Positions 15,805-24,353 of a stretch of 64,000 bases of DNA are shown one piece after another; the first letter of the stretch is position 1, and every line of letters begins with the position of its first letter. Source of the stretch: Qipengyuania flavescens (lineage in GTDB: Bacteria; Pseudomonadota; Alphaproteobacteria; Sphingomonadales; Sphingomonadaceae). The notes under the pieces were generated by a model, which saw nothing but the letters and a program-made list of their open reading frames with translations, did no database searches and was not told the origin of the DNA. Where the stretch lies: the NCBI RefSeq assembly GCF_029688735.1, contig NZ_JARULD010000001.1:868001-932000 (forward strand), in the 5' to 3' direction. The translations under genes and the position numbers were made by a program.

Positions 15805-16599
15805 TCACGCAAATTTCGGCGCGCGTTTCTGCATTTCCGCCATCACCGCCTCGATCTGATTGGGCTTGCGGATGATGCCCGCCTGCTCCTCGCTCTCGGC
15901 CATCAGGATCGCGTCCTCGCCCTCTTCGTGCATCACCTTGAACAGGCGCTTGGCGCCGCGGATGGCGGCGGGGTTCTTGTTGGCGATGGTTTCGGCCAGC
16001 GCTGTGGCGCGGGCGAGGGGATCATCCTCCACCATGGTGGCGAAGCCGAGGTCCAGCGCCTCCGCACCAGTGAATTCGCGGTTGGTATAGGTCAGCTCGC
16101 GCAGCACATCGTCGCGCACCAGGCCGCGCCACAGGGCATAGCCGCCCATGTCGGGCACGAGGCCCCATTTCATTTCCATCACCGCCATGCGCGTGTCCGG
16201 ATGCACCACGCGGATGTCCGCGCCGCTGGCGATCTGCAGCCCGCCGCCAAAGCATACGCCGTGTACCGCCGCGATCACCGGCACGGGGCACTTGCGCCAG
16301 GTCATCGCGACCTCCTGCGCCTGGTTGGCATTGCCGTGGGTCCGCTCGGTCAGCGGCGTGCGGTCGCCATCGGGGGCGGCGTTGAAGTTCGACAGGTCGA
16401 GCCCGGCGCAAAAGGCGCGCCCCTCGCCCGAGAGCACCACGACGCGCAGGCCCTCCATCTCGCGCAGCGCCTCGCCCGCCTCGATAATGCCGGCGAACTG
16501 CGCCTGGTCGAGCGCGTTCATCTTGTCACCGCGAGTGAAGCGCACCTGCGCCACGCCATTGTCGCCAAGCTCGATCGAAACGCGGTCGTTGGGCTGCAT
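15805..16599 (-). CDS. Enoyl-CoA hydratase/isomerase family protein (crotonase fold)
   Basis: ATG 16599 with AAGGATC upstream gives 264 residues. Crotonase signatures are present: the oxyanion-hole strands LSGEGRAFCAGLDLSNF and AAVHGVCFGGGLQIASGADI, then MEMKWGLVPDMGG. The acid at the usual second glutamate of true hydratases is not clear, so it may be an isomerase or another crotonase rather than a beta-oxidation hydratase. It lies 88 bases after the aminotransferase gene on the same strand. Confidence 0.88.
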   Translation of the reverse strand: MQPNDRVSIELGDNGVAQVRFTRGDKMNALDQAQFAGIIEAGEALREMEGLRVVVLSGEGRAFCAGLDLSNFNAAPDGDRTPLTERTHGNANQAQEVAMTWRKCPVPVIAAVHGVCFGGGLQIASGADIRVVHPDTRMAVMEMKWGLVPDMGGYALWRGLVRDDVLRELTYTNREFTGAEALDLGFATMVEDDPLARATALAETIANKNPAAIRGAKRLFKVMHEEGEDAILMAESEEQAGIIRKPNQIEAVMAEMQKRAPKFA

Positions 16600-16687
16600 G
16601 ATGGATCCTTTGTGCAAGTCGTCGGGTGAAGGCAAACACCGTTGCCGATCGCAACCGGTCTGTCCAGCACCCCGGTCGGCCAGCGCC

Positions 16688-17872
16688 TCAGCGTGCGTGG
16701 TCGGAGAGGAACTTCTTGATGTTGCGTGCGGCCTGCCGGATGCGCTGTTCGTTCTCGACCATGGCGATACGGACGTAGCCTTCGCCTTCCTCGCCGAAAC
16801 CGACGCCGGCCGCCACGGCGACACCTGCCTCCTGCAGCAGCTGTTTCGAGAACTCGAGACTGCCCATGTGCTCGAAACCCGGCGGCAGCTGGGCCCAGGT
16901 AAACATGCTGGCGGGGGGATTGGGGATGGCCCAGCCTGCCCGCGTGAAGCTTTCGACCATCACGTCGCGCCGGTGCTGGTAGCGGGCGCGGTTCTGCTCG
17001 ACCACGTCCTGCGGCCCGTTGAGCGCGGCACAGGCAGCAGCCTGGACCGGGGTGAAGGCGCCATAGTCGAGGTAGCTTTTCACCCGCGTCAGCGCGGCGA
17101 TGAGCTTGGGATTACCGACGCAGAAGCCGATCCGCCAGCCGGCCATGGAGAAGGTCTTGGACATGGAGGTGAACTCCACCGCGACATCCTTCGCGCCCGG
17201 CACCTCGAGGATCGAGCGGGTCGGCTTGCCGTCGTAGTAAAGCTCGGAATAGGCGAGGTCGGACAGCACCCAGACCTCGTTGCGCTTGGCCCATGCGACC
17301 AGCCGCTCGTAGAAATCGAGATCGACCGTTTCGGCCGTGGGGTTGCTGGGGTAATTGACCACCAGCACCGTGGGGCGCGGGACCGTGTAGGCCATCGCAT
17401 TGTCCAGCGCTTTCCAGTAATTCTCGTCCGGCGTGGTCGGCACGCTGCGGATCGTCGCCCCGGCGATCATGAAGCCATAGGTATGGATCGGATAGGCCGG
17501 GCTCGGCGCCAGGATCACGTCGCCCGGCGCGCTGATCGCGGTGGCCATGGACGAGAGGCCTTCCTTCGATCCCATGGTGACCACCACCTCGCGCTCAGAA
17601 TCCAGCTCTACCCCGAAACGCCGCTGGTAGTAATTCGCCTGGGCGCGGCGCAGGCCGGGAATGCCCTTCGATTGCGAATAGCCATGCGCATCGGGCTTGG
17701 CCGCGACCTCGCACAATTTGTCGATGACGTGCTGCGGGGGCGGCTGGTCGGGATTGCCCATGCCGAGGTCGATGATGTCGCGCCCCGCCTGCCGCGCCGC
17801 ATGCCGCATCGCGTTGACTTCCGCGATGACATAGGGGGGCATGCGCTTGATGCGGTAGAATTCTTCGGACAT
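16688..17872 (-). CDS. alaC: AlaC-type pyridoxal-phosphate aminotransferase
   Basis: From ATG 17872 the 394-residue protein is a class I/II aminotransferase of the AlaC (glutamate-pyruvate) branch. It starts EEFYRIKRMPPYVIAEVN, has GMGNPDQPPPQHV, the PLP-contact segment VVNYPSNPTAE, and the Schiff-base motif SMSKTFSMAGWRIGF with the catalytic lysine, then an arginine for the substrate carboxylate near the end (GYVRIAMVENE). It would make alanine from pyruvate and glutamate in the cytoplasm. It is divergent from phaC. Other branched substrates are possible. Confidence 0.87.
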   Translation of the reverse strand: MSEEFYRIKRMPPYVIAEVNAMRHAARQAGRDIIDLGMGNPDQPPPQHVIDKLCEVAAKPDAHGYSQSKGIPGLRRAQANYYQRRFGVELDSEREVVVTMGSKEGLSSMATAISAPGDVILAPSPAYPIHTYGFMIAGATIRSVPTTPDENYWKALDNAMAYTVPRPTVLVVNYPSNPTAETVDLDFYERLVAWAKRNEVWVLSDLAYSELYYDGKPTRSILEVPGAKDVAVEFTSMSKTFSMAGWRIGFCVGNPKLIAALTRVKSYLDYGAFTPVQAAACAALNGPQDVVEQNRARYQHRRDVMVESFTRAGWAIPNPPASMFTWAQLPPGFEHMGSLEFSKQLLQEAGVAVAAGVGFGEEGEGYVRIAMVENEQRIRQAARNIKKFLSDHAR

Positions 17873-18006
17873 TCCGGCTCCGTAAGGCGTTGGACGAGTC
17901 ACACTGATTACCTATTCACGGTGCAGGTGCAATCGGCCTAGGTGCATGCGGGCACGCAATATCCTATGGCCAGCACAATCCGCGCTTGCCACCCTCAGGA
18001 GCGACA

Positions 18007-19884
18007 ATGACCGAGACCGGCCCCGATCCCTTCACCAACATGTACGAAGCCCCGGCCAAGCTGGCGCGGATGATGTTTGCGTCGTTCCAGGGCGCGATGG
18101 CGGGCGGCATGATGGGCGATACGCCGATGAAGCCGGAAGACGCGCAGCACTGGGCCGAGGTCGGCACGAAACTGCAGACCATGTGGATGCAGTACCAGGC
18201 CGAACAGCTGGCCAATCCGCAGGCCATGGCACCCTATTTCGATCCAACCCGGTGGCAGAGCATCGCTCAGGACTGGTTTCGCCAGATGCCGATCGCCGAT
18301 CCGGCGCAGCAGCAGCGGTTGATGCAGGAAGGCATGCAGCTGTGGCAGCAGGTGCTGGGGCAATACGGCCTGGGCGAAATGGCCGGCATCCCGGCGGACG
18401 ATCCCGAAATGCCGCTGAAGGACCGCCGCTTCGCGGATCCCAAATGGCGCGCGCATCCCGCCTTCGCGCTGATCCACCAGACCTACCTGTTCCTCGCCCA
18501 GCGCGTTGCCGCCATGGTCGATCAGATGGAGGGGCTGAGCGAGGACAAGCGCGAGCAACTGCGCTTCACCACCAAGGCCATCACCGAAGCCGCCAGCCCG
18601 GCGAATTTCCCGCTGCTCAATCCGGTGGTGATGGAGCGGACGCTGGAAAGTCGCGGCGACAATCTGGTCAAGGGCATGGAGCACCTGCTCAACGACCTGA
18701 GGCGCGGCCAGCTGTCCCATACCGATGCCAGCGCCTTCACCCTGGGTGAGAACATCGCCGTGACGCCGGGCAAGGTGGTGCACGAAACGCCGCTCTACCA
18801 GCTGATCCAGTATACGCCCTCCACCGATAAGGTGCTGGCGACGCCGCTGGTGATCTTCCCGCCGTGGATCAACCGCTTCTACATCCTCGATCTCAATGCG
18901 AAGAAGAGCTTCGTCAAATGGGTGGTCCACCAGGGCGTGACCGTGTTCATGGTCAGCTGGAAATCGGCCGATGCCAGCATGAAGGACGTGGTGTGGGACG
19001 ATTACGTCCGCGCCCAGATCGATGCGATCGACCATATTCGCGAGCGGCTGGACGTGCCGGCCGTCCATACGATCGGCTATTGCGTTGCCGGGACCACGCT
19101 GGCCGCGACGCTGTCGCTGCTGCACCGCCGCGGCGAACAGGACAAGGTGAAGAGCGCGACCTTCTTCACCGCGCAGGTCGATTTCGAGAAGGCGGGGGAG
19201 CTGCTCAACTTCGTCGACGACCAGCAGCTCGGCATGGTGAAGGCGATGAGCGCGGACGGCTATCTCGACGGGCGCTACATGGCGGCGACCTTCAACCTGC
19301 TGCGCGGCACCGATCTGATCTGGAACTATGTCGTCAACAACTACCTGCTGGGCGAGGACTATCCGGCCTTCGACCTGCTGCACTGGAACGGCGACGTGAC
19401 CAATCTGCCGGCGAAGTGGCACGCCCAGTATCTGCGCGACCTTTACAAGGACAACAAGCTCGTCGAACCCGGCGCGCTCAGCGTCGATAACACGCCGATC
19501 GATCTCGGCATCGTGGAAACGCCCACCTATGTGCAGGCGGGCAAGGAAGACCATATCGCCCCGGCCGAAAGCGTCTGGAAAATTACCGACCACTTCAAGG
19601 GACCGATCAAGTTCGTGCTGGCAGGGAGCGGCCATATCGCGGGCGTGGTCAATCCGCCGGATGCGGGCAAGTACCAGTACTGGCTTAACGACGGCGAGCC
19701 GCGCAGCCTGGCCGAATTCCGTGAAGGCGCGGTCGAGCATCCGGGCAGCTGGTGGCCGGACTGGATCGACTGGCTGCGCGAGCAGGACGGCGAAACCGTG
19801 CTTGCCAAGGGCAAGCGCAAGCCCGGCAGCAAGGGCGACAAGGTAATCGGAGACGCACCCGGACGCTACGTCGCCACGCGCTAA
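18007..19884 (+). CDS. phaC: Class I poly(3-hydroxyalkanoate) synthase PhaC
   Basis: The 625-residue enzyme polymerises 3-hydroxyacyl-CoA into PHA at granule surfaces. The N-terminal PhaC domain is followed by an alpha/beta hydrolase core with the lipase-like box GYCVAG, nucleophile Cys359, Asp515 (in KEDHIAP) and His543 (in GSGHIAG), the standard triad. The conserved WNYVVNNYL stretch precedes the active lid region. CAGGAG stands before ATG 18007. Length is usual for class I. The phasin gene follows with its own promoter, and a PHA-associated gene is at 49304. Confidence 0.96.
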   Translation: MTETGPDPFTNMYEAPAKLARMMFASFQGAMAGGMMGDTPMKPEDAQHWAEVGTKLQTMWMQYQAEQLANPQAMAPYFDPTRWQSIAQDWFRQMPIADPAQQQRLMQEGMQLWQQVLGQYGLGEMAGIPADDPEMPLKDRRFADPKWRAHPAFALIHQTYLFLAQRVAAMVDQMEGLSEDKREQLRFTTKAITEAASPANFPLLNPVVMERTLESRGDNLVKGMEHLLNDLRRGQLSHTDASAFTLGENIAVTPGKVVHETPLYQLIQYTPSTDKVLATPLVIFPPWINRFYILDLNAKKSFVKWVVHQGVTVFMVSWKSADASMKDVVWDDYVRAQIDAIDHIRERLDVPAVHTIGYCVAGTTLAATLSLLHRRGEQDKVKSATFFTAQVDFEKAGELLNFVDDQQLGMVKAMSADGYLDGRYMAATFNLLRGTDLIWNYVVNNYLLGEDYPAFDLLHWNGDVTNLPAKWHAQYLRDLYKDNKLVEPGALSVDNTPIDLGIVETPTYVQAGKEDHIAPAESVWKITDHFKGPIKFVLAGSGHIAGVVNPPDAGKYQYWLNDGEPRSLAEFREGAVEHPGSWWPDWIDWLREQDGETVLAKGKRKPGSKGDKVIGDAPGRYVATR

Positions 19885-19914
19885 CACATTGAATTAACGG
19901 CTTATCGCGCTTTA

Positions 19915-19929
19915 TTGTGCACTGCACAA
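19915..19929. promoter_or_regulatory. Palindromic operator upstream of the phasin promoter (PhaR-type)
   Basis: TTGTGCA-C-TGCACAA is a perfect 15-base palindrome placed upstream of the -35 box. The core TGCACTGCA/TGCAGTGCA resembles the sites bound by PhaR, the phasin repressor, in alphaproteobacteria. Confidence 0.7.
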
Positions 19930-19936
19930 AAAGCGC

Positions 19937-19964
19937 TTGACTTCGCACCTGCAATGTCTATTTT
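19937..19964 (+). promoter_or_regulatory. Sigma-70-type promoter of the phasin gene
   Basis: TTGACT (19937-19942) and TATTTT (19959-19964) are 16 bases apart. The start codon is at 19992. The two TGTGCACTGCA sites flank and overlap it, suggesting repression. Confidence 0.6.
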
Positions 19965-19978
19965 GTGCACTGCAACAA
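19963..19978. promoter_or_regulatory. Second PhaR-type operator, over the phasin transcription start
   Basis: TTGTGCACTGCAACAA repeats the upstream site with one inserted base in the right arm. It starts within the -10 box and ends 13 bases before the ATG, where binding would block initiation. Confidence 0.65.
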
Positions 19979-19991
19979 AAGCGAGGTTCCC

Positions 19992-20840
19992 ATGGCTGAC
20001 AGCCAGAGCAAAATCGATGCCGCCGCCGAGAAGGCTTTCGCCGAGGCTGCGGAAAAGAAGACCGCCAACGCTGCCAAAGAGAGCGTGAGCGCGAAGACCG
20101 TCGAGAAGGCGGTCGAAGCGGATACGACTGCCCCGGTGAAGACTGACAGGGTCGCCGAAGCCGTCGCTGCGACTGCCGAGCCGGCAGCGCCGAAAAAGGC
20201 CCCGGCCAAGATGGTCGCTGCCAAGAAGGCCGCACCGAAAAAGGCCAAGCCGAAGACGGCTGCCGCCAAGACCGTCGCGAAGAAGAAGGCTCCGGCCAAG
20301 ACACCGGTCGCCGCGAAGAAGACTATCGCCGCTCGCAAGAAAGCGGCCACCACCAACACCACCCCGATTTCCAAGCTGAAGGAAAACATCATGGCCACTG
20401 CCAAGAACGCCAAGACCACCGACTACACCGCCAAGGCCAAGGAAGTTGCTGCCGACATGCAGACGCGCGCCAAGGCTGCCTACGACAAGGGCACCGAACT
20501 GACCAAGGACACCGTCGAATTCCAGAAGGGCAACTTCGAAGCTCTCGTGGAAAGCGGCAAGATCCTCGCTTCGGGCATGCAGGACATGGGCCGCATCTAT
20601 GTCGAGGAAGCGAAGACCGCTGCCGAGACCGTTCAGGCCGACGTCAAGAAGATGGCTGCCGTGAAGTCGCCGACCGAGCTGTTCCAGCTGCAGGGCGAAA
20701 TCATGCGCCGCAACTTCGACGCGATGGTTTCGACCACCTCGAAGAACACCGAAGCCATGCTGAAGCTTGCAAACGAAGCCTTCGCACCGGTTTCGAACCG
20801 CATGAGCCTCGCCGCCGAAAAGGTTCGCCAGGCCGCCTAA
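19992..20840 (+). CDS. Phasin with an N-terminal lysine/alanine-rich tail
   Basis: Residues 1-130 of the 282-residue protein are low in complexity and rich in Ala, Lys and Pro, with units like APKKAPAKMVAAKKAAPKKA, as in histone H1-like tails. Residues 134-282 are a helical phasin domain (EFQKGNFEALVESGKILASG, then ELFQLQGEIMRRNFDAMVST). Phasins coat PHA granules. An internal ATG at 20391 has AAGGA 7 bases before it and would yield the bare phasin domain of 149 residues. The tail could bind nucleic acid, as in Pseudomonas PhaF, where the order is reversed. Expression is probably controlled by PhaR-type sites. Confidence 0.88.
   Translation: MADSQSKIDAAAEKAFAEAAEKKTANAAKESVSAKTVEKAVEADTTAPVKTDRVAEAVAATAEPAAPKKAPAKMVAAKKAAPKKAKPKTAAAKTVAKKKAPAKTPVAAKKTIAARKKAATTNTTPISKLKENIMATAKNAKTTDYTAKAKEVAADMQTRAKAAYDKGTELTKDTVEFQKGNFEALVESGKILASGMQDMGRIYVEEAKTAAETVQADVKKMAAVKSPTELFQLQGEIMRRNFDAMVSTTSKNTEAMLKLANEAFAPVSNRMSLAAEKVRQAA
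20379..20393 (+). promoter_or_regulatory. Internal ribosome binding site and start for a short phasin
   Basis: AAGGA at 20379-20383 lies 7 bases before ATG 20391, in frame, exactly where the lysine-rich tail ends and the phasin domain begins. It would yield a 149-residue product. Confidence 0.45.
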
Positions 20841-20907
20841 GCGAAATTACCAGCTTCAATCCGCCGGGCACCCTCTCCTCTCTCCCCCGCCCGGCGATTG
20901 GACACCC

Positions 20908-20944
20908 GGGCCGGATGGCATCGCGCCATTCGGCCCATTTTTTT
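20908..20944 (+). terminator. Rho-independent terminator of the phasin gene
   Basis: The stem GGGCCGGATGGC/GCCATTCGGCCC with a short loop is followed by a run of seven T. It lies 67 bases after the phasin stop. Confidence 0.85.
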
Positions 20945-21062
20945 CGCTTCATCGATTTTCGACCCTGGGGCGCAGCATTTCAGCGTTTTCTTGACCCGAA
21001 ACATGGTGTGAGACACTCGTCCGCCTTGCGATTTGGCAAAGCGTTACGATAATGGGCCTGCA

Positions 21063-21428
21063 ATGATCGATCGCCTTCCCCCCTTTCCCGCCCGCGCCGC
21101 CGATGGCGACGACGAAGATGCGAAGGACGGCGAAGGCCAGGTCGGCGTCGCCACCAAGACGCGGACCAAGCCCAAGAAGCCCAGCCAGTACAAAGTGCTG
21201 CTGCTGAACGACGATTACACCCCGATGGAATTCGTGGTGATCGTCCTCAAGCGATTCTTCCGCATGGACATGGAAGAGGCGACGCGAGTGATGCTGCATG
21301 TCCACCAGAAGGGCGTCGGCGTGTGCGGCATCTTTCCTTACGAAGTGGCCGAAACCAAGGTGAACCAGGTGATGGATTTCGCCCGCCAGAACCAGCATCC
21401 GCTGCAATGCACGCTGGAAAAGGCCTGA
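21063..21428 (+). CDS. clpS: ATP-dependent Clp protease adaptor ClpS
   Basis: The 121-residue protein has a variable, acidic N-terminus and the ClpS core: [20 protein letters not shown] (with the [10 protein letters not shown] pocket that binds N-degrons), then [20 protein letters not shown] and [20 protein letters not shown]. It delivers proteins with N-terminal bulky hydrophobic residues to ClpAP. The aat transferase, which makes such N-degrons, is also in this window at 42486. The gene stop overlaps the DUF427 frame. Confidence 0.95.
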   Translation: MIDRLPPFPARAADGDDEDAKDGEGQVGVATKTRTKPKKPSQYKVLLLNDDYTPMEFVVIVLKRFFRMDMEEATRVMLHVHQKGVGVCGIFPYEVAETKVNQVMDFARQNQHPLQCTLEKA

Positions 21429-21939
21429 GCCGATCGCTCTATTCGGCCATCCGGACCCCGATCCGCCCGGCCCCGGGCAGGAAAGCGTCTGGGACTATCC
21501 CCGCCCCGCCATTGCCGAGCGCACGGACCGCCACATCGTCATCCGCCACCGGGGCGTGACGCTGGCCGATACGCGCGCCGCATGGCGCACGCTCGAGACG
21601 AGCCACCCGCCGACCTATTACATTCCGCAGGCCGATATCGCGATGGAGCACCTGTCGCCCAACAGCCGCCGCTCGCTGTGCGAGTGGAAGGGGCAGGCGC
21701 GTTACTGGGATGTCGAGATTGCAGGCGAGCGGATCGAGGCGGCGGGATGGTCCTACCCCGATCCCACTCCGAGCTTTGCCGGCATCGCGGGACGTGTCGC
21801 CTTCTATCCGGAACCGTTCGACGAAGTACTGGTCGATGGCGAACAGGTCGTGCCGCAACCAGGCGGCTTCTACGGCGGGTGGATCACCAGCAAGGAAGCT
21901 GGTCCGTTCAAGGGCATTCCCGGCAGCAGGTTCTGGTAA
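21427..21939 (+). CDS. DUF427 protein without a visible start codon
   Basis: The coding-like frame is open from the end of clpS (GAG at 21427). Its conserved DUF427 core includes WDYPRPAIAERTDRHIVIRH, then VTLADTRAAWRTLETSHPPT and PNSRRSLCEWKGQARYWDV, ending GGWITSKEAGPFKG. No ATG, GTG or TTG occurs in frame between the TGA inside clpS (about 21366) and a GTG at 21556, which would cut off the first strand of the domain. Start from a rare codon, a +1 frameshift at the clpS UGA, or a sequence error are all possible. DUF427 has no established function. Confidence 0.65.
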   Translation, partial: EPIALFGHPDPDPPGPGQESVWDYPRPAIAERTDRHIVIRHRGVTLADTRAAWRTLETSHPPTYYIPQADIAMEHLSPNSRRSLCEWKGQARYWDVEIAGERIEAAGWSYPDPTPSFAGIAGRVAFYPEPFDEVLVDGEQVVPQPGGFYGGWITSKEAGPFKGIPGSRFW

Positions 21940-22019
21940 TTTGTCGATCGACCAAGGGACATGACCTCGCCCGCAATTCACGCTAGGGCCATTTCGAACG
22001 CCCCAACGCCGGTACCGCC

Positions 22020-23246
22020 TTGCTGAATTTCATCCCCGCCATCGACCGCTATATCTTCCGGCTGGTCATCGTCCCGATGCTCGGCGTGTTCTTCGTCGCC
22101 GCATCGCTGCTGACGCTGGAGAAGATGGGGCGATTGTTCGAATTCGTCTCGGTCGAGGGCGGGCCCGTGGGCGTAGTATTCAAGATGCTGGCCGCACTGG
22201 TGCCCGAATATGCGAGCCTCGCCATCCCGCTCGGCCTGCTGCTCGGCGTGCTGCTCGCCTTCCGCAAGCTTGCGACGACCAGCGAGCTCGACGTGTTCCG
22301 CGCAGTGGGCCTGGGCTACGGGCGGCTGCTGCGCGTGCCCTATATCCTGACCGCGATCCTGATGGCGGTGAACGTCGCGCTGGTGTTCTACGTCCAGCCG
22401 ATCAGTCGCTATTACTACGAACAGCTCGAATACGATTTGCGCTCCGGCGCACTCGGTGCCTCGATCAAGGTCGGCGAGTTCACCACGCTGGCCGATCGCA
22501 TGGCGCTCAGGATCGAGCGGAGCGAGGATGAGGGGCGCGAACTGCACGGCATCTTCGCGCGCGTGTCGGACAGCAACGACCAGGTCCTGTCGATCTCCGC
22601 CAAGCAAGGCGCGTTCCTCGCGACCTCCGACGATCCCGACACGATCATCCTGCGCTTGACCGACGGAACTATCGTGCAGGACACGGGCGAACAGACACCG
22701 CGCGTGCTCACCTTCACTCGTCACGACCTGCCGATCGACCTGCCCGCGATCGAGGCCTTCCGCGACCGCGGCGATGCCGAGCGCGAGTATATCCTGCCCG
22801 AACTGCTTCGCGTCGGCTGGAGCGACAATGCCAGCGAAGCCCAGCGCGATGCCAGCCAGGCGAGCTTCAATTTCCGGCTGGTCGAAGTGGTCATGATGCT
22901 GATGCTGCCGCTGCTGGCGGTGGCGCTGGGCATCCCGCCCAAGCGTTCGACCAGCGCGCTGGGCGTGTTCCTCTCGATCATCATGGTGGTGAGCTACCAC
23001 AAGGTGAACCAGTATGGAGAGGACGTGGCCGCCCTCGGGCGGATCGACCCGATCATCGCGCTGTGGGGCCCCTTCGTCATCTTCGCCGCGCTGATCGGCT
23101 GGATGTATTACCGCGTGGCCTTCGTGCCGGGCGGTCAGGCGATCGGCGCGCTGGAGGTGTGGTTCGCCAAGCTGTCGAAGAAGCTGGGCAAGCTGTTCCG
23201 GCGCAGGCGGGCGCGGCCCGACCTCGTGGCGCAACCGGCGGAATAG
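22020..23246 (+). CDS. lptF: LPS export permease LptF (YjgP/YjgQ family)
   Basis: The 408-residue inner membrane protein has three N-terminal helices (residues about 12-115), a long periplasmic beta-jellyroll region, and three C-terminal helices, as usual for LptF/G. Markers are LEKMGRLFEFVSVEGGPVGV and SELDVFRAVGLGYGRLLRVP, the cytoplasmic coupling loop for LptB. The start is a TTG at 22020. It stands 9 bases before lptG, so the two subunits of the LPS extractor are made together. Order F-G supports the assignment. Confidence 0.88.
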   Translation: MLNFIPAIDRYIFRLVIVPMLGVFFVAASLLTLEKMGRLFEFVSVEGGPVGVVFKMLAALVPEYASLAIPLGLLLGVLLAFRKLATTSELDVFRAVGLGYGRLLRVPYILTAILMAVNVALVFYVQPISRYYYEQLEYDLRSGALGASIKVGEFTTLADRMALRIERSEDEGRELHGIFARVSDSNDQVLSISAKQGAFLATSDDPDTIILRLTDGTIVQDTGEQTPRVLTFTRHDLPIDLPAIEAFRDRGDAEREYILPELLRVGWSDNASEAQRDASQASFNFRLVEVVMMLMLPLLAVALGIPPKRSTSALGVFLSIIMVVSYHKVNQYGEDVAALGRIDPIIALWGPFVIFAALIGWMYYRVAFVPGGQAIGALEVWFAKLSKKLGKLFRRRRARPDLVAQPAE

Positions 23247-23255
23247 GGCGCGGGC

Positions 23256-24353
23256 ATGCAATTCGATTTCTTCCCGTCGAAGACGCTGACGGTCTATCTC
23301 GCCAAGCTGTTCGTGGTGCGCATCCTCGCCATGCTGTTCATGCTGGTGCTGGTGCTGATGATGCTCGACCTGCTGTCAAACAGCGGCAAGATCCTCGCCG
23401 TCGAGGGCAATGGTCAGGGCCAGCTGCTGACCTATGCGGGCCTCAGGATACCGCAGCTGGTCCAGAGCTTCCTGCCCTATTCGGTGCTGCTTGCGACGCT
23501 GATCACGCTGGTCGCCCTGAACCAGAACAGCGAGGTCATCGCGATGAAGGCGGCCGGGCTTTCCGCGCACCAGGTGCTGGCGCCGCTGCTGCTGACCGCC
23601 GGGATCGTCTCGCTGCTGAGCTTCGCGTTCAACGAGCAAATCACGACACGGGCGACCGCCACACTCAAGGCGTGGGAGGCGGTCGAGTACGGTGCGATCC
23701 CTCAAGAAACGGACGTGCGGGCCAATGTCTATCTCACCGACGGTACGGGCGTGCTAAGCGCGGCCAACCTCACCGGCTCCGGCAGCGAAATCGCGATGAC
23801 CGACGTCACCTGGTACAATCGCAACGCGGACGGCACGATCCTCGAGCAGGTCGATGCCGGGCGCGCGACCTATGCCGCCCCCGGCTGGCGGCTGGAGGAT
23901 GCGACCCGCTTCAGCGTGCAGAATGCGGTGACCGAAGAGCTCGATACGCTGGTGGTCGGCGAAGGTCTGACACCGGCGCAGATCGATCTTGCCAAGGTCG
24001 ATCCCGAGACACAGCCGTTCTGGGAGTTGTCGGACTCCATCGACGCTTATGAGAGGGCTGGTCGGCGCACGGCAGAATTGCGCGCCAAGTGGTGGCACAA
24101 GATTTCCGGGCCGCTCTCTGCCTTCCTCATGCCGCTGCTCGGTGCGGTGGCGGCCTTCGGGCTTGCCCGGTCCGGCCAGCTATTCGTCCGTGCGGTCATC
24201 GGCATGGCGCTGGGCTTTGCCTATTTCGTGGTCGACAATGCCGCGCTCGCCATGGGCAGTTTCGGCGGGTACCCGCCCTTCCTCGCCGCCTGGGCGCCGT
24301 TCCTGCTCTTCGTCCTGATCGGCGAGACGGTCCTCGTGCGGACGGAGGAATGA
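23256..24353 (+). CDS. lptG: LPS export permease LptG
   Basis: The 365-residue protein has the same topology as LptF: N-terminal helices with KTLTVYLAKLFVVRILAMLF and the LSNSGKIL loop, a coupling helix around SEVIAMKAAGLSAHQVLAPL, a periplasmic domain and C-terminal helices. With LptF and LptB2 it lifts lipopolysaccharide from the inner membrane. The stop overlaps the start of a GNAT gene (ATGA), so the operon continues. Confidence 0.88.
   Translation: MQFDFFPSKTLTVYLAKLFVVRILAMLFMLVLVLMMLDLLSNSGKILAVEGNGQGQLLTYAGLRIPQLVQSFLPYSVLLATLITLVALNQNSEVIAMKAAGLSAHQVLAPLLLTAGIVSLLSFAFNEQITTRATATLKAWEAVEYGAIPQETDVRANVYLTDGTGVLSAANLTGSGSEIAMTDVTWYNRNADGTILEQVDAGRATYAAPGWRLEDATRFSVQNAVTEELDTLVVGEGLTPAQIDLAKVDPETQPFWELSDSIDAYERAGRRTAELRAKWWHKISGPLSAFLMPLLGAVAAFGLARSGQLFVRAVIGMALGFAYFVVDNAALAMGSFGGYPPFLAAWAPFLLFVLIGETVLVRTEE

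Noticed and set aside
17995-19887. A 630-residue frame opposite to phaC
   Set aside because: phaC on the plus strand has the complete catalytic triad and a ribosome site. The antisense frame has no known motif and repeats of His, Arg and Val typical of mirrored GC-rich codons.
21978-23261. A 427-residue frame opposite to lptF
   Set aside because: It is rich in His, Gln and Arg without motifs. LptF has the correct topology.
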